Source: a virus. Taken from it: 21,300 nt of DNA. Shown in pieces: positions 5,323-12,560 of the stretch; the stretch's first letter is position 1, and every line of letters begins with the position of its first letter. The notes below the pieces were generated by a model that saw only the letters and a list, made by a program, of their open reading frames with translations, had not been told where the DNA came from and did no database searches. Where the stretch lies: positions 1 through 21,300 of IMG/VR virus record IMGVR_UViG_3300038825_000243; one strand, 5' to 3'. Position numbers and translations under genes: made by a program.

Positions 5323-5575
5323 GTTTGTCTTGAAGTTCGTCAGTTTGCTCGTCAATGTTTTCAACAACTGTATCAATTACGCCTTCGTAAGTTTCAGCCA
5401 CTGTATTAACAACGCCACTAACATCTTTTAATGCTGCTCCTGAGATAGAGCCAGCAGTTTTAACAGTTGTATCAACTGTGGTCATGGCAATATCTTTACC
5501 ACCTTCAATCACTGAATTAACAGTTGCACATGAGGTTGCAAATAAGCCAATTAAAATTAAATATAAGTTTTTCAT
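5306..5575 (-). CDS. Small lipoprotein
   Basis: An 89-residue protein with a short basic N-terminus, a hydrophobic stretch (LYLILIGLFATS) and Cys at 16 in an ATSC context. This is an acceptable though not ideal lipobox for signal peptidase II. The mature part is helical with repeated Val/Thr/Gly (VIEGGKDIAMTTVDTTVKTAGSISGA..., VVNTVAETYEGVIDTVVENI) and a very acidic tail ending EESE. It could sit in the outer membrane facing the periplasm. Beside the holin and lysozyme it might replace an Rz1-type outer spanin, although it lacks their Pro-rich character. Superinfection exclusion is another possibility. It starts in TAATG with the upstream gene. Confidence 0.65.
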   Translation of the reverse strand: MKNLYLILIGLFATSCATVNSVIEGGKDIAMTTVDTTVKTAGSISGAALKDVSGVVNTVAETYEGVIDTVVENIDEQTDELQDKPEESE

Positions 5576-5591
5576 TATTCAGATTCCTCTG
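5573..5591 (-). repeat. Intercistronic stop/start/RBS cassette, copy 2
   Basis: Identical over 19 bases to 5304-5322. It joins the 85-residue protein (ending EESE) to the lipoprotein start with the same AGAGGA...TAATG arrangement. Confidence 0.85.
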
Positions 5592-5832
5592 TTTGTGTAT
5601 CTTCTGGTGTTTCCACTTCCAAGCTACGTTTAAAGTCTTGAACCAAGTAATTTTTGAAACGATTAAGTTTTAAATGTTCTCTTTCCAATCTTTGTAATTG
5701 TGGAACGATCTCATTTAGCTCAACTGCAATTGGTAATTGCTCGTCATTTAGATCAGATGCCCTGTAAGGCACATCATCAAATGTAAGGATGATTGGTTCT
5801 TCGTTACTCATTTCTTTTTTCTCTTTAGTCAT
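5575..5832 (-). CDS. Small acidic hypothetical protein (DUF6447-like pattern)
   Basis: An 85-residue protein. A strand (PIILTFDDVPYRASDLNDEQ) leads into a long helix (LPIAVELNEIVPQLQRLEREHLKLNRFKNYLVQDFKRSL), with an acidic tail ending EESE. The pattern 'I..D...Y...DL..E......L.....Q...L' resembles small phage proteins of the DUF6447 kind that often lie beside tail fibre genes; I am only moderately sure of that. A good GGGAG precedes the ATG by about six bases. M8 is an internal alternative start. The role is unknown; a fibre-associated helper is plausible from position. Confidence 0.6.
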   Translation of the reverse strand: MTKEKKEMSNEEPIILTFDDVPYRASDLNDEQLPIAVELNEIVPQLQRLEREHLKLNRFKNYLVQDFKRSLEVETPEDTQTEESE

Positions 5833-5874
5833 AGTTTGCTCCCTATAAAAGCTAGTTAATAAAGTTATATTCTA

Positions 5875-6147
5875 TCAAGAATTATTTGAAATGTAATCTA
5901 AACCAGTTGCAATCGCATCTGTATAGCTAGACTTATCTGATGAGTCTCCTACTACATCAGGTGTTTCATCATTTTCGTCTACTGGTGCATAAGCCAAGAT
6001 AATTTCAAGATGGTCTACATTTCTTTGAACCATGTCGTTGATTTCTTCTTGAGTCATGCTCCCAACATCGTATGTACCATCATTAATAGCATTGATAAGC
6101 GTTACGCTATCGGTTGCTGCTGTTAAGACTTCTGTTACTGTTGCCAT
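5875..6147 (-). CDS. Small acidic hypothetical protein after the tail fibre
   Basis: A 90-residue, strongly acidic protein. The first two thirds look helical (VTEVLTAATDSVTLINAIN, TQEEINDMVQRNVDHLEIILAYAPV). A disordered Asp/Ser stretch follows (DENDETPDVVGDSSDKSS), then a short C-terminal helix. It has a clear GGAG before the ATG and lies 18 bases after the fibre stop. No family is recognised. Position suggests a tail fibre accessory or assembly protein, without direct evidence. Confidence 0.6.
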   Translation of the reverse strand: MATVTEVLTAATDSVTLINAINDGTYDVGSMTQEEINDMVQRNVDHLEIILAYAPVDENDETPDVVGDSSDKSSYTDAIATGLDYISNNS

Positions 6148-6165
6148 TTTATACTCCTATTGTTG

Positions 6166-6546
6166 TTAGCCTTCTAAGGCTTCTATTCTTGTTATTAATT
6201 CAGCATTTTGTGCTGAAAGTTCTTGTATAGATTTTACTAGCATTGGTATCAAAGCTGATGGAGCAATACCTTGTGTTCCATCTACTTCATCTTCTTGCCA
6301 AATCTCACCATTATCTAAAACTTCAGGGTGATTATCTATTGCTTGTTTAACTTCTTGTGCAATAAATCCATATCTATTTAGATTATTTTCAAGTTTAATT
6401 CTATCTTCACTACCTTCTTTATAAGCTGATAAAGATGGGTCAATCTCACCTTTCTTTTTCCAGTCAAAGGTTACAGGTCTTAAATCATTCACAAAAGATA
6501 ATCCTGCTGAAGATGTTTGTATGTTTTCTTTTAGTCTTTCGTCTGA
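6166..6546 (-). other. Encoded S74 autoprotease/chaperone domain
   Basis: This segment encodes residues 1874-1999. S1874 (codon 6544-6546) and K1879 match the catalytic Ser/Lys pair of the endosialidase-tailspike chaperone family, which cleaves next to that serine after the trimer has folded. The end has the helical LVKSIQELSAQNAELITRIEAL that normally trimerises. If cleavage occurs, the virion-bound fibre would end near residue 1874. Confidence 0.85.
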
Positions 6547-9500
6547 GTCTGAATACCATGTGGTTGTTCCAAGAGCAACTCTTGTTCTTAAACTATTTGT
6601 CCTACCAAAAGTTACCCATTCTTGACCATAACCAGTTACAGAAGTTCCTAGAGTTATTCTGCCAACACCATTTCCAGCCCCTGCCCCTGTTGAATTTGCT
6701 TGATAACCTATGCTGACATTATCATAACCATTTTCATTGTTCTTTTCTGCTTCATACCCAAGTGATGCAAGTTTAGTTCCTGTTCTGTTTAATTGTGCTG
6801 CATTATAACCAACTGCTGTGTTGTTACTGCCTGTGGTGTTTGTAATAAGTGCTGATTTGCCGACTGCGGTGTTATAAGCTCCTGTAGTATTTGCAAAAAG
6901 TGCTGCGTGTCCTACAGCTACATTTGCTGTGGCAGTTGTATTGCCTGCTAATGCTTGTGAGCCAACTGCTGTATTATTTTCACCAGTTGTGTTTGCGGTA
7001 AGTGCGGAGATACCAACTGCTGAACAGTTTGAGGCGGTGGTGTTAGCATCCAAACTTAATGCCCCAACTGCTACGTTACTACCACCTGTGGTGTTAAACT
7101 GTAATGTTTTATGACCGACTGCTGTGTTGTTAGATGCTGTGTTTGAAGTCAAAGACGCATAACCTAATGCTGTGTTGTTTGACCCTGTAGTAGTCGCATC
7201 TAATGCTAAGCCACCAACTATTGTGTTTTGAACGCCTGTGGTGATTGAGCCACCTGCTTCATATCCGACACCTACATTGTAAGCATTAACAGCAGATGTA
7301 AAGTTTTGGTCTCGTAATGCGAAAGCTCCTATTGCAACATTATTAGCACCTTGCGTATCTGCTGTTAAAGCATCATATCCAACTGCGGTGTTATAAGAAG
7401 CTGTAGTGTTTGCTCTTAAAGCTTCAAGTCCAATTGCGGTATTGTTTGCACCAGTTGTAATAGAATTTGCTGCTGCTGAACCAACTGCTGTATTTCCACT
7501 AGCTGTCGTTGCAGCACCTAAAGCTGAATCACCGATAGCTACGTTATAGTTACCAGTTGTATTCGCATCTAAGGCTAAAGCACCGAAAGCGTTATTACCT
7601 GTACCTGTGGTGTTTGCTACTAAAGACTGATAACCAAATGCTGTATTATTATCGGCTGTAGTGTTATCTCTTAAAGAACCATAACCAACTGCTGTATTGT
7701 AATTTCCACCATTACTATCTTCTAGTGCTGCATGACCTATAGCAACATTAGAAGTTCCAGATGCTTCACTTGTTAAAGCATTATATCCAATACCAATATT
7801 ATAATTGGCAGTAGTATTTGCATCTACAGCGTTGTTTCCAATCGCAATATTAAATCTACCTGTGGTATTTGCTGCTAAAGCCAAATAACCAAGTGCTGTG
7901 TTATCTGAGGCTGTGGTGTTTGCTGTAAGAGCTTGGCGACCAATTGCAGTATTTTGTGTACCTGTGGTGTTTGCTTCTAAAGTATTGTAACCAACTGCGG
8001 TGTTACTAGAAGCTGTGGTGTTTGCTGCAAGCGACCTATGTCCAAACGCAGTATTTTGACTACCTGTTGTATTAGCTCCTAGAGCATTTACACCAGCAAC
8101 TATGTTCTGTCCTCCTGTCGTATTAGCATCTAAGGCGTTTGCTCCAACTGCTACGTTATCTGTACCTGTGGTGTTTGCTGATAAAGCAAAATAACCAACT
8201 GCGGTGTTGTTATTTGCAGTAGTATTAGCATCTAAAGTGTAATTACCAACGCCAACATTAAATGTTCCTGTGGTGTTTGCTCCTAAAGAATTTCTACCTA
8301 TTGCAGTATTATTTGAGGCGGTAGTGTTAAGAAGTAAAGCATCCCTACCTATAGCAACATTATCTGCGCCTGTGGTGTTTGCAGCTAAAGAACTTTTACC
8401 AACTGCTGTATTATTTGATGCGGTGGTGTTTGATGATAATGCCGATTCTCCAAAAGCAACATTTTCACCTCCTGTAGTGTTTGCAAATAAAGAATAATAA
8501 CCAACTGCTACGTTGTTTGATGCGGTGGTGTTTGCTGATAAAGCATTATATCCAAATGCGGTGTTGTTGGATGCTGTGGTAATCGCATCACCTGCAAGAC
8601 CACCAATAAGAGTATTGTAGTAACCTGTAGTTAATGCTGCTCCTGTTCCATAACCTATAGCTATGTTGTAATTATCTTCAATGACTGTATTGTTCATTGA
8701 GCCTAAAGCATTTACACCTATTGCTATTGCTCTATCATCTGATGTAGCAGCATCCATAGCACCAGCACCTATTGCAACATTACCATTTCCTGAGGTTAAA
8801 GAAGCACCTGCATTAGCACCAATAGCGGTATTATTATTATTTGTAGTAGATGATAAAGCATTATCACCTAAAGCAACATTACTTGTACCAACAGGATAAT
8901 TACCATCAAGTTTGATAGTTCCGCCATCTATTGAGACGTTACCTGCTACTGTAAGACCATCGGTTACTGCTGTACCTGCTACGTCTATGCCTGTTGAGGT
9001 TGTAGAAAATTTAGTAACATTGTCATGCCTTAATTGTACTGCACCATCAGTATTAAATATTGCATATGATTCTACATTTCCTATATTTCCAAGAACAATT
9101 TGGCTTTCACCTTGAATAAATAGACTACCAGTTCCGCTGTCTGCGATAACACTTGCAGTACCTGTATGATAAATCTGTAAATCTGAACCTGCTCCAAAGA
9201 TGGCTTTGTCGTTGTCGCCAAAGTTAATATCGCCTGTAGTTGTTAAACCTGTCAGCGTACCAAGACTTGTAATGTTAGGTTGTGCTGCTGTGGCTAGTGT
9301 GCCTGTGATGTTTCCTGAAGATTGAATAGTACCAGTAATATTAATGTTACCAGTACCTGTAATGTCATTAGAGTTTAAATCTAAATCACCACCTAATTGT
9401 GGAGTTGTATCTTCTACAACATTGTTAATAGAAACTGCTTGTACTCTAGCATCTGTGTAATAGAGGTTAGTGCCCTCAGTTAAATCGCTGGTAGATTTAC

Positions 9501-12165
9501 CAGAGAAGGCTGAGTCAAATCTAGCACTTGTGTAATATAAATTGGTTGTACCTTCGCTGACTGTATCACTATCGCCTTGAGTAAATGTTAGAACACCAGT
9601 GGTTGAGTTGTAAGCTAGTTGAGTTGATCCTTCTGAGATAGCAGCTCTGGCTCTAGCATCTGTGTAATATAAATTGGTTGCTCCTTCTGAAATATCATCT
9701 GAGTCTAATACCACAGCTCCAGTTAATGTATTAACACTGGTTACTGGTGCTGCTGATGCTGTAAAGCTAATAACACCAGTTGAGCTGTTGTATGAAATAT
9801 CACCAGTTGCAGAGATAGAACTTCTTGCTCTGGCTGTGGTGAAATATTCGTTAGTGCCTTCTGAGAGGTCTGATGTGGATTTAGAGCTTAGGTCTAGGTT
9901 TGATCCTGTTTGTAGATTAACCCTAGCATCTGCTCTTGCATCTGTGTAATAAAGATTAGCTCCTTCAGTTAAATCAGCAGTATCGTGATTAGATAAGCTA
10001 GAAACTGTACCAGTAACATTACCAGTAACATTGCCTTCAATGTTAGCAACCAAAGTACCAAGTGAGTTAAGCGTAATATTGCCTGTAGCAGTACCATCGG
10101 CTGTGGTTAATCCTAATGTAAACTTATCAGCAGACTCATCCCACATAAAGATGCCATTATCTTGATTACCCCTGTTAATCAACATACCAGAATCATTGAC
10201 TGGGCTGCCTGTTAGTCCTGCATTAAGCTGGAACAGGTTATCTTCTATGTCTAAATTTGTAGTATCTAATGATGTTAGCGTTCCATTAACAGTTAAATTT
10301 CCTGCAACTGTTAAGCTATCTGCTATTTGCACATCATCTGGCAAAGTTAGAGTTACATCAGCAGATTCACTGCCTGAGCCTGTAACTGTAATTTTGTTAG
10401 CAGTTCCTGTGATTGTTTGAATGTAATTGCCTGTAGTATCTGTGCCTAGAGCAACGCTGTTTGCATCTACGCTTGCAGCTTGAATATTAAGGGCATCAAC
10501 AAACGATTTAGTAACTCTAGTATCAATAGCAGAGTTAGCCCTTGCATCTGTGTAATATAAATTAGTGTTTTCTGTTAAATCGTTAGTTGTCTTATTACTA
10601 AAAGCAGAATCAAATCTGGCTTGAGTGTAATAAAGATTAGTGCCTTCTGTTAAATCGTCTGTATCTTTTGTAGCAAGTCTTGTATCGAATCTAGCATCTG
10701 TGTAATAAAGATTAGTTCCTTCTGCTAAACTGGTTGTAGACTTAGTTGCAAGTCTAGTATCAAAGTCTGCATTAGCTCTGCTTGATGTGTAATATAAATT
10801 AGTAGTACCTTCAGTTAAATCATCTGTGTCTTTTGTGGCTAATCTAGTATCAAAATCAGAATTAACCCTTGCAGTTGTATAGTAAAGATTTGAGCCTTCT
10901 GCCAAATCACCAGTGTCTTTTGTTGCTAATCTAGTATCAAAATCAGAATTAACCCTTGCTGTGGTGTAATAAAGGTTAGAGCCTTCAGCTAAATCGCCAG
11001 TATCTTTGGTAGCCAATCTAGTATCAAACATAGATTCGCCCCTAGCTGTAGTCCAGTAGAGATTAGTGTTCTCTGGAACGATAGAAGTATCTAATGTTGA
11101 TGTTGCTGATTGATTAGAGCCATTACCTATAAATATTTTGCCATTGTCTAAGTTAGGCGTTGCATTTGATCTACCAGCACCACCCACTTTAATTGATCCA
11201 ACAGAAGCATGACTTCTAATAACCTTACCTATGTTTTGTATTTGTGAGCTTTCGCCTGTTGGTACTGTGGTTGTATAAGCTCCTGCTGTGGTAGATACAT
11301 ATAGAATCTGACCCTCTGAAACTCCAGAAGTATCTAAATTCTCTATTGTTCCAAAAGTAACAACCTGTAAAGCAGCATTATCATTTGCATCAGATAAAGC
11401 CAATCCAAAAGCAGGCATCTTAGATGCATCGTCAGCTTTTGCTTGAGCTACTGTTGGCACATCTCCAGAAACTCCAGATATATAAACCACATCTCCAGCA
11501 GATAAAGCACCATCAGCTTTAGCATTAAATCTAATACCACCCTCTAAATCACCTATAAACTCATTGCTTGCTGTAATAGTGTTAAAAGTAACATCACTTG
11601 TTACAGCAACAGCCTGACCAATAGCAACAACTGGTGTTGAACTTTCGCCTGTGCCACCTGTAATTGTTACGCCAGTGCCACCAGATATGCTTTCTACATA
11701 ATCGCCAGTGGTATCAGTTCCAAGAGTAATAGAGTTAATTTGAACAACTGTAGATATATCTACATCAGTACTACCATTAAAAGAAACTGAACCAACAACA
11801 TCTCCTGATAAAGATATAGTTCTTGCTGTTTCTAATGTGGTGGCTGTATCAGCATTTCCTGTTAAGTCTCCAGTAACATTACCAGTAACATTGCCTGTTA
11901 AATTGCCTGTTACATCACCTGTTAAATTGCCTGTAAATACATTTGATGAGCTAATGCTTACGCCAAATGTGATCCAATCTGTGTTAGCAGCATTTCTTAT
12001 TTTTAATAGGCTGTTTGCTGTATCTACCCATAACTGATGGGCAAAAGTAGTTGAAGGCTCAGTAGCCCCTGAATTAACTGTGGCTATGGCTGCTAGAGCA
12101 TTGTTTAAATCAGCTCTGAAGTCAGCTCCACTTTGGTTAGCTAAATTGTAATCGTGTTGTGCCAT
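6166..12165 (-). CDS. Giant repetitive tail fibre with C-terminal S74 intramolecular chaperone
   Basis: A 1999-residue fibre. The N-terminus (MAQHDYNLANQSGADFRADLNNALAA) resembles the virion-attachment domain of many marine phage fibres. Then come short TGN(V/L) repeats (about residues 77-103) and 12 units of the EGTNLYYTxAR type (about 360-912). A stretch (about 1000-1095) contains GDNDKAIFGAGSDLQIYH and leads to 43 copies of a 17-residue unit, NTAVGYxALxANTTGxx (1096-1836), like the beta-roll head of trimeric adhesins. The last 126 residues form a Peptidase_S74 domain: S1874-D-E-R-L-K1879 holds the Ser/Lys pair of the endosialidase-type self-cleaving chaperone, followed by GFIAQEV and a coiled-coil end. 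The mature trimer would bind the host surface. AGAGG precedes the ATG. Confidence 0.9.
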   Translation of the reverse strand: MAQHDYNLANQSGADFRADLNNALAAIATVNSGATEPSTTFAHQLWVDTANSLLKIRNAANTDWITFGVSISSSNVFTGNLTGDVTGNLTGNVTGNVTGDLTGNADTATTLETARTISLSGDVVGSVSFNGSTDVDISTVVQINSITLGTDTTGDYVESISGGTGVTITGGTGESSTPVVAIGQAVAVTSDVTFNTITASNEFIGDLEGGIRFNAKADGALSAGDVVYISGVSGDVPTVAQAKADDASKMPAFGLALSDANDNAALQVVTFGTIENLDTSGVSEGQILYVSTTAGAYTTTVPTGESSQIQNIGKVIRSHASVGSIKVGGAGRSNATPNLDNGKIFIGNGSNQSATSTLDTSIVPENTNLYWTTARGESMFDTRLATKDTGDLAEGSNLYYTTARVNSDFDTRLATKDTGDLAEGSNLYYTTARVNSDFDTRLATKDTDDLTEGTTNLYYTSSRANADFDTRLATKSTTSLAEGTNLYYTDARFDTRLATKDTDDLTEGTNLYYTQARFDSAFSNKTTNDLTENTNLYYTDARANSAIDTRVTKSFVDALNIQAASVDANSVALGTDTTGNYIQTITGTANKITVTGSGSESADVTLTLPDDVQIADSLTVAGNLTVNGTLTSLDTTNLDIEDNLFQLNAGLTGSPVNDSGMLINRGNQDNGIFMWDESADKFTLGLTTADGTATGNITLNSLGTLVANIEGNVTGNVTGTVSSLSNHDTADLTEGANLYYTDARADARVNLQTGSNLDLSSKSTSDLSEGTNEYFTTARARSSISATGDISYNSSTGVISFTASAAPVTSVNTLTGAVVLDSDDISEGATNLYYTDARARAAISEGSTQLAYNSTTGVLTFTQGDSDTVSEGTTNLYYTSARFDSAFSGKSTSDLTEGTNLYYTDARVQAVSINNVVEDTTPQLGGDLDLNSNDITGTGNINITGTIQSSGNITGTLATAAQPNITSLGTLTGLTTTGDINFGDNDKAIFGAGSDLQIYHTGTASVIADSGTGSLFIQGESQIVLGNIGNVESYAIFNTDGAVQLRHDNVTKFSTTSTGIDVAGTAVTDGLTVAGNVSIDGGTIKLDGNYPVGTSNVALGDNALSSTTNNNNTAIGANAGASLTSGNGNVAIGAGAMDAATSDDRAIAIGVNALGSMNNTVIEDNYNIAIGYGTGAALTTGYYNTLIGGLAGDAITTASNNTAFGYNALSANTTASNNVAVGYYSLFANTTGGENVAFGESALSSNTTASNNTAVGKSSLAANTTGADNVAIGRDALLLNTTASNNTAIGRNSLGANTTGTFNVGVGNYTLDANTTANNNTAVGYFALSANTTGTDNVAVGANALDANTTGGQNIVAGVNALGANTTGSQNTAFGHRSLAANTTASSNTAVGYNTLEANTTGTQNTAIGRQALTANTTASDNTALGYLALAANTTGRFNIAIGNNAVDANTTANYNIGIGYNALTSEASGTSNVAIGHAALEDSNGGNYNTAVGYGSLRDNTTADNNTAFGYQSLVANTTGTGNNAFGALALDANTTGNYNVAIGDSALGAATTASGNTAVGSAAANSITTGANNTAIGLEALRANTTASYNTAVGYDALTADTQGANNVAIGAFALRDQNFTSAVNAYNVGVGYEAGGSITTGVQNTIVGGLALDATTTGSNNTALGYASLTSNTASNNTAVGHKTLQFNTTGGSNVAVGALSLDANTTASNCSAVGISALTANTTGENNTAVGSQALAGNTTATANVAVGHAALFANTTGAYNTAVGKSALITNTTGSNNTAVGYNAAQLNRTGTKLASLGYEAEKNNENGYDNVSIGYQANSTGAGAGNGVGRITLGTSVTGYGQEWVTFGRTNSLRTRVALGTTTWYSDSDERLKENIQTSSAGLSFVNDLRPVTFDWKKKGEIDPSLSAYKEGSEDRIKLENNLNRYGFIAQEVKQAIDNHPEVLDNGEIWQEDEVDGTQGIAPSALIPMLVKSIQELSAQNAELITRIEALEG
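6658..8880 (-). repeat. 43 in-frame copies of a 17-residue (51 bp) beta-roll repeat
   Basis: Residues 1096-1836 of the fibre divide completely into 43 units starting N-(T/V)-A-(V/I)-G. Thirty-eight are exactly 17 residues. Three carry a four-residue insertion (units 4, 31, 43) and two are one residue short (1, 34). Units alternate in many places between ...NTTASN and ...NTTGxx endings, giving a 34-residue higher-order period. The codons for conserved residues vary synonymously. Confidence 0.92.
9430..11085 (-). repeat. Twelve dispersed EGTNLYYTxAR repeats in the fibre shaft
   Basis: Twelve copies of a motif read as (E)GTNLYYTDAR with small variations. Many are followed by a spacer such as FDTRLATKDT or FDSAFS, giving an approximate period of 25-30 residues. 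Two adjacent copies (around 10840-11010) are nearly identical in DNA as well. The region is interrupted at about 10070-10500 by unrelated fibre sequence. The motif is common in fibres of aquatic phages and probably forms a repeating shaft element. Confidence 0.85.
11858..11940 (-). repeat. Short 12 bp tandem repeats encoding TGN(V/L)
   Basis: Successive 12-base units of the type aacattgcctgt / taaattgcctgt / tacatcacctgt encode TGNL, TGDV, TGNV and TGDL near residues 77-103 of the fibre. They are in frame and imperfect. Such units often form a thin triple-stranded beta-helical or collagen-like connector; that structure is inference. Confidence 0.7.
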
Positions 12166-12191
12166 TAATTTACCTCTGTTCTATTGTATAT

Positions 12192-12560
12192 TTAATCTGG
12201 TTGAGTTGGAAACACTACATCATCAAAATTTGTAGTTGATTGATGTAAAGATGGTAAGTCTCTTAGCTCTTGCCTGTATGTTGCCCATTCTGTTTTCTTT
12301 GCATCTGTTAAAGGACTATCATTTACTTGAGTCCAATCTGATTCAGTTAATAATGCATCTCTTTTTAATCTTAATATTTCTAATATGTTATCTGTTCTTA
12401 CAACAGCCTCACCATCAACAATTATAAATTCGTTTGATTGATAATTGCCCTCAATAATTCCTTGATTGTCTTGTAAACCAACCTCATTTATCTCTGCAAC
12501 AGTTGTTGTTGAATATTCTATTTGACCAGTTGCTAAATCATAAACAGTAAAAGTATTCAT
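12192..12560 (-). CDS. Phage_tail_APC-like tail assembly protein
   Basis: A 122-residue protein. The N-terminal half is beta-rich (FTVYDLATGQIEYSTTT...NEFIIVDGEAVVR). Residues about 62-103 (ILRLKRDALLTESDWTQVNDSPL...EWATYRQELRDLP) match the 'R..RD.LL..sDWTQ..D.pl...k..W..YRQ.LRdlp' signature of the phage tail/fibre assembly chaperone family (Phage_tail_APC). Proteins of this kind normally lie beside the fibre gene and help fold or attach it, as here. The start overlaps the stop of the J-like gene as TAATG; 26 bases separate its stop from the fibre start. Confidence 0.82.
   Translation of the reverse strand: MNTFTVYDLATGQIEYSTTTVAEINEVGLQDNQGIIEGNYQSNEFIIVDGEAVVRTDNILEILRLKRDALLTESDWTQVNDSPLTDAKKTEWATYRQELRDLPSLHQSTTNFDDVVFPTQPD

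Noticed and set aside
5833-5880. Promoter upstream of the 85-residue gene (TTGATA present)
   Set aside because: No acceptable -10 box at 16-19 bases from it.
6658-8880. Regular 51 bp periodicity suggesting a CRISPR array or satellite DNA
   Set aside because: The periodicity is in frame, conserved as amino acids and not as exact DNA repeats, with no unique spacers; it encodes fibre repeats.
6435-8900. Plus-strand open frames in the fibre region (several of 60-95 codons)
   Set aside because: They are antisense readings of the repetitive fibre gene, share its periodicity and have no ribosome-binding sites or recognisable products.
6166-12165. Diversity-generating retroelement acting on the fibre
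   Set aside because: No reverse transcriptase, template repeat or adenine-biased variable repeat is visible in the window.
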